Notes under the pieces: model-generated
Told to the model about the DNA's origin: nothing
Database searches by the model: none
Seen by the model: only the letters and a program-made list of their open reading frames with translations
Assembly (NCBI RefSeq): GCF_003003175.1
Contig: NZ_PVTY01000001.1
Location: 1-64,000, forward strand
Length of the DNA: 64,000 nucleotides
Reading direction: 5' to 3'
Source of the DNA: Nesterenkonia sandarakina
GTDB taxonomy: Bacteria > Actinomycetota > Actinomycetes > Actinomycetales > Micrococcaceae
Shown: in pieces, positions 6,690-14,994 of the stretch
Numbering within the stretch: position 1 is the stretch's first letter
How the letters are laid out: every line of letters begins with the position of its first letter
Program-made: the position numbers and the translations under genes

Positions 6690-6980
6690 TCAGTCTCGCA
6701 AGCTGTCTGGGTTGCCGCGCTCGTAGGTCTCCAAGAAGTCATCGATGTGCCGAGCGTGACTGTGGTTGGCATCTGTGGGAACCCAAAAGAACTCGTAGCC
6801 GTCAAGGCGTGCTGACCGCAGATCCTCGGCGACCATGTCCAGGTAGTAGGGGAGTGACTCTCTACTCCCGTTGTGCTCGATGTCGTATTTGAGCGTGCGC
6901 CAAGAGCCTTGCTCAGCAGCAGCCGGCTCTGACTCGTGAACAAGCGTCCACTGAGTCCGACGGATTGGTAGGGGTTCCAT
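6690..6980 (-). CDS. Hypothetical protein at the element edge (96 aa)
   Basis: Not recognised. The ATG at 6980 has AGAGGA about five bases upstream. The product is acidic and soluble, with an aromatic/His-rich stretch (GYEFFWVPTDANHSHARH). It is convergent with the ApeA-like gene, with an 88-bp gap in which no hairpin stands out. An overlapping 93-residue frame (6662-6943) was rejected because of its Ser/Thr/Arg-rich composition. A partner or immunity function for the HEPN protein is possible but has no direct evidence. Confidence 0.6.
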   Translation of the reverse strand: MEPLPIRRTQWTLVHESEPAAAEQGSWRTLKYDIEHNGSRESLPYYLDMVAEDLRSARLDGYEFFWVPTDANHSHARHIDDFLETYERGNPDSLRD

Positions 6981-7052
6981 AAAGTCCTCTCGTTGGTCGG
7001 GCTCTCACACTACGGCGACCGCCGAGAAACTGAAACGGCGTTGGCAAGATAA

Positions 7053-7119
7053 CCGTATGAGAAACTTTCAAAGCGGTGCCAATCGCTACACGGAATGCTA
7101 CATACGGCGGTAAAACCGC
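7053..7119. repeat. Inverted and direct repeats next to the attachment site
   Basis: CCGTATG (7053-7059) is inverted at CATACGG (7101-7107). GCGGT-AAA-ACCGC forms a hairpin at 7107-7119. Related strings (ATACGGCGGT, ATACCGGTG, ATACGGGGGT) repeat toward the attachment core. They could be arm-type binding sites of a recombinase. Confidence 0.4.
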
Positions 7120-7135
7120 TAAATACCGGTGAATA

Positions 7136-7167
7136 CGGGGGTGTTTCGAATCCCCTTACCTCCACCA
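7136..7167 (+). other. Attachment site: duplicated 3' end of a tRNA or tmRNA gene (attR)
   Basis: The segment has a T-loop-like TTCGAAT between G and C runs and ends TTACCTCCACCA, as the 3' end of a tRNA or tmRNA does. The T-stem is imperfect (two or three extra bases), and no anticodon or D arm precedes it. It is therefore a fragment left by insertion, not a whole gene. The acceptor 3' strand would pair with GGAGGTA or a GGGG-type 5' end. The tRNA type, or ssrA, cannot be decided without the left junction. Confidence 0.6.
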
Positions 7168-7176
7168 GAGTGGGTC

Positions 7177-7211
7177 AGGTCCGGAGTCCGCACAGGACTC
7201 CGGACCTTTTT
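7177..7211 (+). terminator. Host terminator downstream of the attachment site
   Basis: A perfect 13-bp stem AGGTCCGGAGTCC (7177-7189) with GGACTCCGGACCT (7195-7207), then a T-run. This is the terminator expected after the interrupted RNA gene. Confidence 0.85.
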
Positions 7212-7364
7212 CGTGTGCCCACCCGGCTCGGCGCTGAGGAGCGTGTTGTTCTCTGTCAAGCCGGTGCGCACATACCCGTGAGGTGTCAGTGGCATGTCGG
7301 TGGCGGGTTCCCGGGCAGGAGTAAGGTGGAGGCAGACGTCACACCCACTCTCGGAGGTTCTCCC

Positions 7365-8354
7365 ATGCAGCATCGTGTCCTCGGCCGCACCGGCCGCGAA
7401 GTGTCCACCATCGGTCTCGGCACCTGGCAGTTCGGCGGAGACTTCGGTCGCGTCGAGGAAGCCGATGCCAACGCCGTGATGGATGCCGCAGCCGAGCACG
7501 GCGTCACCATCTTCGACACTGCAGACGTCTACGGCGACGGCCTCTCCGAGCAGCTGATCGGCAAGTGGCTGACCAAGAACCCGGAATGGACGGGCCTGGT
7601 CGCCACCAAGATGATCCGCCGCGCCGAAGCACCCAGCCTGGCACACGCCACCGCCGAGAACTTCCAGGCCTGGATCGATCGATCCCGGAAGAACCTCGGC
7701 CGAGACACCCTGGACCTGGTGCAGCTGCACTGCCCCGATGACGACGTCTTCAGCTCAGACGCCGTCTTCGATCGTCTGGATGCCCTGGTCGAATCGGGTG
7801 CCATCGCGCACTACGGGGTCAGCGTGGAGACCGTGGACCAGGCGCTGAGCGCCATCGCCCGCCCCAATGTCGCCTCGGTGCAGATCATCCTCAACGCCTT
7901 CCGACAGAAGCCCCTGGAGAAGGTGCTGCCGGCGGCGAAGGAAGCCGGAGTCGGGATCATCGCGCGCGTCCCGCTCGCCAGCGGTCTGCTCAGCGGGCGC
8001 TACACGAAGGACACCACCTTCGAAGACACCGATCACCGCAGCTACAACCGCTCCGGTGAGGCCTTCGACATCGGCGAGACCTTCTCCGGAGTGGACTTCG
8101 GCACCGGTGTCGAGGCGGCCGCGCAGTTCTCCGAGCTCGCCGAGCAGGAAGGGCTGAAGCCGACGACGGCGGCGCTTGCCTGGATCATCCAGTCCTCCGG
8201 CGTGAGCACCGTCATCCCCGGGGCGCGCAACGCCGAACAGGCCCGCCAGAACGCCGAGGCAGGTTCCGCACCTCAGCTCTCGGACGATTTCCGCGCCGCC
8301 GTGCGGAAGCTCTACGCCGACAAGATCGCTCCCTCGGTCCACGAACGCTGGTGA
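7365..8354 (+). CDS. Aldo/keto reductase
   Basis: A 329-residue NADPH-dependent aldo/keto reductase of TIM-barrel fold. The catalytic tetrad is visible: Asp51 and Tyr56 in FDTADVYG, Lys82 in VATKM, His122 in LVQLHCPD. The C-terminal cofactor segment STVIPGARNAEQ is typical. ATG at 7365 follows GGAGG at seven bases; the frame is open further upstream into the attachment site, but that part is not coding. It is the first chromosomal gene after the element. Substrate is not predictable; members reduce aldehydes, ketones and quinones and are often stress-induced. It is followed by the epimerase-fusion gene in the same direction after 63 bp. Confidence 0.9.
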   Translation: MQHRVLGRTGREVSTIGLGTWQFGGDFGRVEEADANAVMDAAAEHGVTIFDTADVYGDGLSEQLIGKWLTKNPEWTGLVATKMIRRAEAPSLAHATAENFQAWIDRSRKNLGRDTLDLVQLHCPDDDVFSSDAVFDRLDALVESGAIAHYGVSVETVDQALSAIARPNVASVQIILNAFRQKPLEKVLPAAKEAGVGIIARVPLASGLLSGRYTKDTTFEDTDHRSYNRSGEAFDIGETFSGVDFGTGVEAAAQFSELAEQEGLKPTTAALAWIIQSSGVSTVIPGARNAEQARQNAEAGSAPQLSDDFRAAVRKLYADKIAPSVHERW

Positions 8355-8417
8355 ATCCCGCCGCAGGGACGTCCCGCACTGAGCACCCAGACCAGACACC
8401 ACCGAGCAGGAGAACCT

Positions 8418-10016
8418 ATGCGCATCGCCGTCATCGGAGCCACGGGCAACGTCGGAACAGCGGTGCTGCGCCACCTCAGCACCCGTCCTGAGGTGGACAG
8501 CGTGCTGGGGATCGCGCGGCGACTCCCTGACACCGATGCCGCACCGTACGCAGAGGCGCAGTGGCAGCGCGCGGACATCCAGTACCCGGAGGTCGTGCCG
8601 GATCTGGCGAAGGCGCTCTCGGGCTGCGACGCGGTGATCCATCTGGCCTGGTTGATCCAGCCCAACACTCAGCGCAGCGTGCTGCGTCGAGTGAATGTGA
8701 ACGGCACCCGGCACGTGCTCGACGCGGCGGCCCAGGCAGGGGTGCGCCACGCCGTCGTCGCCTCCTCGGTCGGGGTCTACTCCCCGGCCGAGGACGACGT
8801 GGCCCACGATGAGCAGTGGCCCACCGAGGGCATCCCCGGGTCTCACTACAGCGAGGACAAGGTCGCCCAGGAGCGCGTCATGGACGAGTTCCTGGCCGAG
8901 CATCCAGACTTCACCCTCGCCCGGCTGCGCCCGGGGCTGGTCTTCCAGCGCGCGGCAGGATCGGAGATCCAGCGCTACTTCGCCGGCCAGATGGCACCGG
9001 TGCAGCTCCTGCAGCTCCTCCGGCCCCCGGTGGTCCCGGTACCTGGCGGCATCCGTACCCAGGCGGTGCACGCAGATGACCTGGCCGCGGCCTACGCACA
9101 GGCCGCGATCCTCGGCGCCGAGGGCGCCTTCAACATCTGCGCCGATGACCTGCTCGACGGGGACGCCATCACGAAGGTCGTCTCGGGCGACAAGACTTCC
9201 GGACTGAAGCTTCCACTGCCTGGCGCAGCGCTGCGTCCGCTGATCAAGGCCGCGCACCGGGCTCGGATCCTTCCGACGGACGAGGGCTGGCTGGACATGG
9301 GGCTGCACGTCCCGGTGATGGACAGCTCCCGGGCCAAGAAGGAACTCCAGTGGGCACCGGCCTACTCGGGTGCGCAGGCGCTGGAGGAGCTCGTCGAGGG
9401 CATGGCCGCAGGCGTCGGTGCCGCGTCCGTGCCGCTGCGCCCCCGGAACCTCGACGAGTCCGAGCGGCCCGAGCTTCCCGGCGCCGAGCACGAGATCGGT
9501 GAAGAGGTGGACGCCCTGCTGCTGCGTCAGTACATGGCCGACCACCTGGCCGGGGCCACGGCCGGAACGAACCGGATCAAGCGGATGGCGGCGGACTATG
9601 TTGACACCCCGGTCTTCCCGGAGATCTCCGAGGTCGCCGAGGCCATCCGGCGTGAACGCGGCTTCCTGGTCAAGCTCATCCAACGTCAGGGCTTCCCCAC
9701 CTCCCCTGCCTCCACCACCATCGCCTGGATGGGGGAGCGGGTCGGCCGGCTCAAGCCCAACGGCCGTCTCCCCGGCGGACGCTCTCCCTCCACTCTGGTG
9801 GTCGAGGCGGAGATGATGATCACGGCCGTGACGGGCAAGCTGCATGGGTGGAAGGTGATGCGGGACCACGCCGACGCGCTCGGGGTCGATCCGCAGGTGT
9901 TCGAGGGCCTGATCCTGGATGCCGAGAACCAGCGGGAGCAGCTGGAGTCGGTCCACGAATACGCGCGCCATCGGGCGTTCCGGAAGGACCGCCGCACCTT
10001 CGAGAAGACACGCTGA
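8418..10016 (+). CDS. NAD-dependent epimerase/dehydratase with a C-terminal helical domain
   Basis: A 532-residue protein. Residues 1 to about 325 are an extended SDR: GATGNVG at 7-13 binds the dinucleotide, and Tyr144-x3-Lys148 (HYSEDK) is the catalytic pair. This is followed by a helical domain of about 180 residues (about 350-532; it includes LRQYMADHLAGATAGTNRIK and HEYARHRAF). The second domain resembles stand-alone actinobacterial helical proteins of unknown function with a ferritin-like look, but I cannot name the family. Normal epimerases end near residue 320, so this is a fusion. Start ATG has AGGAGAA upstream. Possibly co-transcribed with the aldo/keto reductase. Substrate unknown. 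Confidence 0.8.
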   Translation: MRIAVIGATGNVGTAVLRHLSTRPEVDSVLGIARRLPDTDAAPYAEAQWQRADIQYPEVVPDLAKALSGCDAVIHLAWLIQPNTQRSVLRRVNVNGTRHVLDAAAQAGVRHAVVASSVGVYSPAEDDVAHDEQWPTEGIPGSHYSEDKVAQERVMDEFLAEHPDFTLARLRPGLVFQRAAGSEIQRYFAGQMAPVQLLQLLRPPVVPVPGGIRTQAVHADDLAAAYAQAAILGAEGAFNICADDLLDGDAITKVVSGDKTSGLKLPLPGAALRPLIKAAHRARILPTDEGWLDMGLHVPVMDSSRAKKELQWAPAYSGAQALEELVEGMAAGVGAASVPLRPRNLDESERPELPGAEHEIGEEVDALLLRQYMADHLAGATAGTNRIKRMAADYVDTPVFPEISEVAEAIRRERGFLVKLIQRQGFPTSPASTTIAWMGERVGRLKPNGRLPGGRSPSTLVVEAEMMITAVTGKLHGWKVMRDHADALGVDPQVFEGLILDAENQREQLESVHEYARHRAFRKDRRTFEKTR

Positions 10017-10019
10017 GCG

Positions 10020-10049
10020 ACTAGTTCTGAACTACTCGTAATAACTAGT
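10020..10049 (+). promoter_or_regulatory. Dyad symmetry upstream of catalase (candidate operator)
   Basis: ACTAGTT (10020-10026) and its inverse AACTAGT (10043-10049) flank a smaller dyad AGTTC-T-GAACT (10023-10033). The region is AT-rich in a GC-rich context and lies 120-150 bp before the catalase start, so it may bind a peroxide- or iron-responsive regulator. Confidence 0.4.
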
Positions 10050-10167
10050 TGATCTTGCTAAGCTCAAAGGGTCCACCCCACAGGCCTGCTCGTGAAGAGT
10101 CAGGCTCGTCAGAGCGCCCTTCCGTCCACGACGCAAGGGACCTGGCTGCAGCGAAGAGGAGAGCGAA

Positions 10168-11847
10168 TTGGCACAGACCGATCCGATCCTGACCACTCGA
10201 CAGGGCCACCCTGTCGCCAATAACCAGAACCAGCGCACCGTGGGCAACCGCGGACCCGCCACGCTGGAGAACTACCAGTTCCTCGAGAAGATCAGCCACT
10301 TCGACCGGGAGCGCATCCCGGAGCGCGTGGTCCACGCGCGTGGATTCGTCGCCTACGGCGAGTTCGAGGCCACCGGCATGATCGGTGATGAGCCGGCGTC
10401 GAAGTACACCCGCGCCAAGCTCTTCCAGGAGGCTGGCAAGAAGACCGACCTGGCCATCCGCTTCTCCACCGTCATCGGCGGCCGTGACTCCTCCGAGGCG
10501 GCCCGCGACCCCCGCGGCTTCGCCGTGAAGTTCTACACCGAGGACGGCAACTGGGACCTCGTGGGCAACAACCTGCCCGTGTTCTTCATCCGCGACGCGA
10601 TCAAGTTCCCCGACGTGATCCACTCGCTGAAGCCGGATCCCGTCACCTTCCGCCAGGAGCCCAACCGCATCCTGGACTTCATGAGCCAGACTCCCGAGTC
10701 GATGCACATGCTGACTCACCTCTTCAGCCCCCGTGGCATCCCGGCGACCTACCGCCACATGGAGGGCTTCGGCGTCAACACCTACAAGATGGTCAACGCC
10801 GAGGGCGAGACCGTCCTGGTGAAATACCACTTCCACCCGCGCGCCGGCGTGGCTTCGATGACTGAGGCTGAGTCTGCCAAGGTGCAGGGCCAGGACCTGG
10901 GCCACGCGTCGAAGGACCTCTTCGAGGCGATCGAACGCGGCGACTTCCCGCAGTGGGACGTCCACGTCCAGATCATGGAAGATCATGATCACCCCGAGCT
11001 CGGCTGGGATCCGCTGGATGACACCAAGATCTGGCCCGAGGATCAGTTCCCGCTGCGCAAGATCGGCGTCATGACGCTGAACCGCAACGTGGAGGACCAC
11101 CACAACGAGAACGAGCAGATCGCCATGGGTACCGGTGTCCTGGTCGACGGTCTCGACTTCTCGGACGACAAGATGCTGGTGGGACGCACGTTCTCCTACT
11201 CGGACGCCCAGCGCCACCGTGTGGGTGCGAACTACCTGCAGCTGCCGGTCAACCAGCCCAAGGGCCGTGACGGCAGGGTCTACACGAACCAGCGCGGGGG
11301 ACTGATGTCCTTCGGCAACGACGTGCACCCCGAGCAGAACCCGCACGTGAACTACGAGCCGTCCATCCACAACGGACTGCACGAGTCACCCGAGCCGCAG
11401 CCGAACAACCCGCCAGCCGTGGGCGGACACCTGGTCCAGGCGAACCTGGATCGTCGCAACGACTATCTCCAGGCTCGGGGCCGCTACAACACCATCATGG
11501 ACTGGGAGCGCGATGAGCTCATCAACGTACTCACCGGCATGCTCGAGCAGTCCGAGCGCGATGTTCAGGAGCGCATGGTCTGGCACTTCTTCATGATCCA
11601 CGACGACTATGGTCAGCGGATCGCGAAGAACATCGGCCTCACCGTCGAGGACGTGAAGCACCTGCAGCCCCTCGCGGTGCAGAACTTCACCGAGGAGGAG
11701 GAACAGCGCCTCGCGAACCTCGGAAACAACGGCGACACCATTGATCCCGCTCCGTGGGGCTCCTGGACCGGTTCCGTGGAGAACCGCCAGGCCGCCGGAG
11801 AGGACGTGCTCGCCGGCAAGCTGGGAAGCCCCAGCTACAGCGAGTGA
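10168..11847 (+). CDS. katA: Catalase (monofunctional, heme)
   Basis: A 559-residue heme catalase that decomposes hydrogen peroxide in the cytoplasm. The distal heme residues are present: His56 in RVVHARG and Asn134/135 in DLVGNNLP. The proximal ligand Tyr344 lies in [14 protein letters not shown]. The length suits the small-subunit class with a moderately extended C-terminus. TTG at 10168 is the start, with AGGAGAG seven bases before it and no in-frame ATG before the conserved N-terminus. An AT-rich dyad upstream may be its operator, and a 20-bp perfect hairpin follows the gene. The downstream genes are convergent, so it is monocistronic. Confidence 0.95.
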   Translation: MAQTDPILTTRQGHPVANNQNQRTVGNRGPATLENYQFLEKISHFDRERIPERVVHARGFVAYGEFEATGMIGDEPASKYTRAKLFQEAGKKTDLAIRFSTVIGGRDSSEAARDPRGFAVKFYTEDGNWDLVGNNLPVFFIRDAIKFPDVIHSLKPDPVTFRQEPNRILDFMSQTPESMHMLTHLFSPRGIPATYRHMEGFGVNTYKMVNAEGETVLVKYHFHPRAGVASMTEAESAKVQGQDLGHASKDLFEAIERGDFPQWDVHVQIMEDHDHPELGWDPLDDTKIWPEDQFPLRKIGVMTLNRNVEDHHNENEQIAMGTGVLVDGLDFSDDKMLVGRTFSYSDAQRHRVGANYLQLPVNQPKGRDGRVYTNQRGGLMSFGNDVHPEQNPHVNYEPSIHNGLHESPEPQPNNPPAVGGHLVQANLDRRNDYLQARGRYNTIMDWERDELINVLTGMLEQSERDVQERMVWHFFMIHDDYGQRIAKNIGLTVEDVKHLQPLAVQNFTEEEEQRLANLGNNGDTIDPAPWGSWTGSVENRQAAGEDVLAGKLGSPSYSE

Positions 11848-11877
11848 CATCCCGCTGCCTCTGAGCACCAGCTGAGA

Positions 11878-11919
11878 CAGTGATGGCCGGGAACCCCGCG
11901 GGGTTCCCGGCCATCACTG
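11878..11919. terminator. Terminator of catalase
   Basis: A perfect 20-bp stem (11878-11897 with 11900-11919), core GATGGCCGGGAACCCC, with a two-base centre. It probably works in both directions, since the next gene converges. Confidence 0.85.
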
Positions 11920-11985
11920 TCTGCGGATCGACATCGCGGGACAGCCTGAGCCCTGTTCGTCAGTGTCGCGCTTTCTCTACGCTGC

Positions 11986-12243
11986 TCAGTGGTTGCGCAG
12001 CGCGTCGATCAGTTCGTTCTTCTTGAGCTCCGAGTATCCGGTGAGGCCGAGCTCCTTGGCCCGGTCCCGCAGCTGGGCCACGGTCCGGTCCTCGTAGTTC
12101 GAGGCCTCCCCGCCCTTCTCGCCCTCGCTGCTGCGACCTTCTTTCGCGGCGGCGTTGGCGATGCGAGCAGACTTCTCCTTGGAGTTGCCCTCCTCGCGGA
12201 GGCGTTCGTAGAGCTCCTCATCCTTCACGCTTGACCGTGCCAT
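11986..12243 (-). CDS. Small Rho-N/SAP-like protein (DUF7218-like)
   Basis: An 85-residue protein. The N-terminal half ([18 protein letters not shown], then [13 protein letters not shown]) matches small actinobacterial stress or plasmid-stabilisation-type proteins. The C-terminal half ([29 protein letters not shown]) is a Rho N-terminal/SAP-like helix-extended-helix nucleic-acid-binding motif. ATG start with an AAAGGA site about ten bases upstream. It lies 45 bp downstream of the SDR gene on the same strand, so it may be the last gene of that stress operon. Confidence 0.8.
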   Translation of the reverse strand: MARSSVKDEELYERLREEGNSKEKSARIANAAAKEGRSSEGEKGGEASNYEDRTVAQLRDRAKELGLTGYSELKKNELIDALRNH

Positions 12244-12288
12244 GATGAGAATCCTTTCCTAAATCGAGCGGGTACGAGGCGCAGCGGG

Positions 12289-13179
12289 TCAGAATCCCTT
12301 GCCGCCGGTCACGGGAATGACCGAGCCGGAGACGTAGGAGGCCTCTTCGCTGGCGAGGTAGACGTACGCCCCGGCAAGCTCGGCTGGCTGCCCCGGTCGA
12401 CCCAGGGGAGTGTCCTGACCGAACTGAGCAACACCGTCGAACCCGGTGGCAGGGATCAGCGGAGTCCAGATCGGACCCGGTGCCACCCCGTTGACTCGGA
12501 CGCCCTTCTCGGCAAGCTCGGCCGCCATGGACTCGATGAAGGCGACCTGTGCTGCCTTGGACATCGCGTAGTCGAAGAGCTCCGGTTTGGGACCGACCGC
12601 CTGGATCGAGGTGGTCACGATGATCGACGCACCCGGGTTCAAGTGGGGCACCGCCTCGCGAGTGATCACGATGTGCGCGATCAGGTTCGTCTCGAAGACC
12701 TTGCGGACCTCTGCCGTGGGTGTCGAGTCGACGCCGTGGCGCGCCCGCTGATAGGCCGCGTTGAGGATCAGCACATCGATGCCGCCGAGGTCTTCGACAG
12801 TGCGGCGCACGATGCCCACTGCGGCGTCCTCCTCGGTGATGTCCACCGGGTAGGTCGCGCACTGTCGGCCGGTCTCGCGGACGTGCCGCGCGGAGACCTG
12901 GGCATCTTCCTCTTCCTCGGGGAGATAAGCGATCGCGATGTCGGAGCCCTCGCGGGCGAAGGCGATGGCGACCGCGCGACCGATGCCTGAGTCGCCGCCG
13001 GTGATCAGCGTCTTTCGACCCTTGAGCCGGCCGTGGCCGACCCAGCTCTCTTCACCGTGATCCGGTTCCGGACTTGTCTCACCGGTCAGCCCGGGCTGAT
13101 CGGACTGCTCCTGCTCGGGGAGGTCGCTGTGCCGGTACTTGGTCCGGGGATCCTGCTGGGTGTACGGATCTGTCGTCAT
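12289..13179 (-). CDS. SDR family oxidoreductase (general-stress type)
   Basis: A 296-residue classical short-chain dehydrogenase with a hydrophilic N-terminal extension of about 50 residues (PYTQQDPRTKYRHSDLPEQE), typical of the YhdG/YhxC-type stress SDRs. TGGDSGIG at 60-67 binds NAD(P). The catalytic residues are Ser191, Tyr204 and Lys208 (DYAMSK). It lies between a zinc alcohol dehydrogenase and a small SAP-like protein on the same strand; this set is common in stress-induced clusters. The substrate is unknown; related proteins act on sugars or alcohols. Confidence 0.88.
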   Translation of the reverse strand: MTTDPYTQQDPRTKYRHSDLPEQEQSDQPGLTGETSPEPDHGEESWVGHGRLKGRKTLITGGDSGIGRAVAIAFAREGSDIAIAYLPEEEEDAQVSARHVRETGRQCATYPVDITEEDAAVGIVRRTVEDLGGIDVLILNAAYQRARHGVDSTPTAEVRKVFETNLIAHIVITREAVPHLNPGASIIVTTSIQAVGPKPELFDYAMSKAAQVAFIESMAAELAEKGVRVNGVAPGPIWTPLIPATGFDGVAQFGQDTPLGRPGQPAELAGAYVYLASEEASYVSGSVIPVTGGKGF

Positions 13180-13244
13180 GACTGAATCCCTTCGAGAGTG
13201 ATGGGTCGGGCCCGGGGGCCGACTCAGGCGGGTGATGCGCTCGC

Positions 13245-14432
13245 TCAGACCGCTGACTTGGTGGGATCCAGGACGACCTTGATGCAGCCGTCTTCCTTCT
13301 TCTGGAACATCTCGTAGGCGCCGGGGGCGTCGCTCAGCGGCAGGGTGTGCGTGATGAAGTCATCCACACCCAGCGGATCTGCGGGGTCCTCGAGAAGCGG
13401 CAGGATCTTGTCGACCCAGTTCTTCACGTTGGCCTGACCCATCTTGAAGGTGATCTGCTTGTCGAACATCGTGATCAGCGGGAGCGGGCTGGCCGCTCCG
13501 CCGTAGACGCCGCTCAGCGAGATCGTGCCGCCGCGGCGGACGAGCTCGATCGCGGAGTACAGGGCCGCCAGGCGGTCCACGCCCACGGTCTGCATCATCG
13601 CCTTGCCGGCTGCATCCGGGAGGAACTGCGCCGAGATCTGGGCCGCCTTGGCGATGGGGGAGCCGTGGGCTTCCATGCCCACTGCGTCCACGACGCCGTC
13701 GGGACCGCGGCCGCCGGTGGCCTCGCGGATCTGGTTCAGCGACTCTTCGCCGATGTCGAAGACCATGACTCCGTGTCGAGCAGCCATCTCGCGGCGCTCC
13801 GCCACGGGATCGATCGCGTAGACCTTCATGCCGTGGTGCTTGGCGATGCGTGCTGCGAACTGGCCGATGGGGCCGAGTCCGATGATCGCGATGCTGTCCC
13901 CGCGCTTGAGCCCGGTGTAGGCGACGCCCTGCCAGGCGGTGGGGATCACGTCGGAGAGGAAGAGGTAGCGGTGGTCCGGGAGCTCGTTGCCCACCTTGAT
14001 CGGGCTGTAGTCGGCGTGGGGCACCCGGAGGTACTCCGCCTGGCCGCCCGGCACCGCACCGTACATCGCGGAGAAGCCGTAGAGTGCGGCCCCCATGCCC
14101 TGATCGCGGACCTGGGTGACCTCACACTGGGTCTGCAGGCCGCGCTGACACATGAAGCAGCTGCCGCAGGAGATCTGGAACGGGATGACGACCCGGTCAC
14201 CGGCGGTGAGGTTCGAGTCGGGACCCGCCTCGACCACGCGGCCCATGGGCTCGTGGCCCAGGATGTCGCCGGGGGTCATGAAGGGGCCGAGCACCTCGTA
14301 GAGGTGGAGGTCAGAGCCGCAGATCGCGGTGGAGGTGACCTCGATGATGGCGTCGTTGCTCTGCTGGATCTGCGGATCCGGAACCGTCTCTACACTTACC
14401 TTGTGATGGCCCTGCCATGTCACTGCTTTCAC
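13245..14432 (-). CDS. Zinc-dependent alcohol dehydrogenase (formaldehyde dehydrogenase-like)
   Basis: A 395-residue medium-chain dehydrogenase. Catalytic zinc ligands are Cys38, His60 and Glu61 (ICGSD, LGHEPMG). The structural zinc site is Cys89, Cys92, Cys95 and Cys103. The nucleotide-binding motif is IIGLGPIGQFA. The overall form (long insert before the Rossmann domain, VDAVGMEAHG) matches the glutathione-independent formaldehyde dehydrogenase-like subgroup. A 65-bp gap separates it from the SDR gene downstream, so the two are probably co-transcribed. Exact substrate is inference. Confidence 0.87.
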   Translation of the reverse strand: MKAVTWQGHHKVSVETVPDPQIQQSNDAIIEVTSTAICGSDLHLYEVLGPFMTPGDILGHEPMGRVVEAGPDSNLTAGDRVVIPFQISCGSCFMCQRGLQTQCEVTQVRDQGMGAALYGFSAMYGAVPGGQAEYLRVPHADYSPIKVGNELPDHRYLFLSDVIPTAWQGVAYTGLKRGDSIAIIGLGPIGQFAARIAKHHGMKVYAIDPVAERREMAARHGVMVFDIGEESLNQIREATGGRGPDGVVDAVGMEAHGSPIAKAAQISAQFLPDAAGKAMMQTVGVDRLAALYSAIELVRRGGTISLSGVYGGAASPLPLITMFDKQITFKMGQANVKNWVDKILPLLEDPADPLGVDDFITHTLPLSDAPGAYEMFQKKEDGCIKVVLDPTKSAV

Positions 14433-14562
14433 GTCGCGTCTCCTCCAAAGTTCTGTTGCGAGGCATACCGGGGAGAAATGTCATTCTTCAATCCCTTAAT
14501 CCCCCTTACAGTCTCTACGGTATCGACTACGACCTGGACGTGGGCTGAACGGGAGCCGTGCG

Positions 14563-14985
14563 TTAGCCCCGCTGCGTCGAGCGTAGGCGCAGGAGCCACC
14601 CGCTCAGCATCCGCCGACCGATCAACAGGATGCTCAGCACGCCTAGTGCCACAAGGACGAAGGACCATTCGGCGCCTCCGCTGCCGCTGAACACGCGCGC
14701 CGTCATACCCAGGGCCACGGTGCCGAGGATCACCAGGACGGCGTCTGGCCAGAGCCGCGAGGGATGACGCCAGAAGCGCACCGCCAGCGAGCTGATCAAG
14801 AGTCCGAGCAGAAACGGTGCGGCCGTGCCCGACACGTCAGCCAGTGCGAGTCCGCTCTCGTGGGAGCGGTTGCCCAGCGCGGCGAAGCCCACCACCAGGA
14901 GGCCGTCCAGCGCCAGGAGCAGCCAGGGGAGTGCGGCAGGGCCGCGGCGCGAGGATGCCACGTGCTGGGAGGGGGAGGAGCGCAT
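14563..14985 (-). CDS. DUF3054 membrane protein
   Basis: A 140-residue integral membrane protein with four hydrophobic segments (about 18-36, 45-65, 72-92 and 100-120), in the pattern of actinobacterial DUF3054 proteins. The ATG lies exactly six bases after TAGACT (14992-14997 on the plus strand), so it is probably leaderless. That -10 overlaps the stop codon of the cyclodeaminase gene. Function unknown. Confidence 0.8.
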   Translation of the reverse strand: MRSSPSQHVASSRRGPAALPWLLLALDGLLVVGFAALGNRSHESGLALADVSGTAAPFLLGLLISSLAVRFWRHPSRLWPDAVLVILGTVALGMTARVFSGSGGAEWSFVLVALGVLSILLIGRRMLSGWLLRLRSTQRG

Positions 14986-14994
14986 GTGCCGAGT

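Larger units (their letters stand above)
1..7167. mobile_element. Right part of an integrated mobile element (left end outside window)
   Basis: The stretch has a visibly lower GC content and different codon use from the chromosome to its right. It carries typical element genes: a replication-relaxation-like protein behind iteron-like repeats, a small serine recombinase with a res-like region, a prepilin, several unknown short genes and an ApeA-like defence gene. It ends at a tRNA/tmRNA-like 3' end (7136-7167) that has no tRNA body in front of it but is followed by a strong terminator. This is what an insertion into the 3' end of an RNA gene leaves at its distal junction. The other junction, the intact RNA gene and any tyrosine integrase would lie left of position 1. 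Element class (plasmid-derived, conjugative or mobilisable) is inference. Confidence 0.7.

Noticed and set aside
7080-7170. A complete tRNA gene at the attachment site
   Set aside because: Only the T-loop-like and acceptor 3' parts can be recognised; no D or anticodon arm fits upstream.
7095-7364. Upstream extension of the aldo/keto reductase through the attachment site
   Set aside because: It reads through the tRNA-like end and the terminator; ATG 7365 with GGAGG starts the conserved domain.
7755-9971. 738-residue minus frame opposite the reductase and epimerase genes
   Set aside because: High-GC antisense open frame with Arg/Gly/His-rich composition; both plus genes have clear motifs and start signals.
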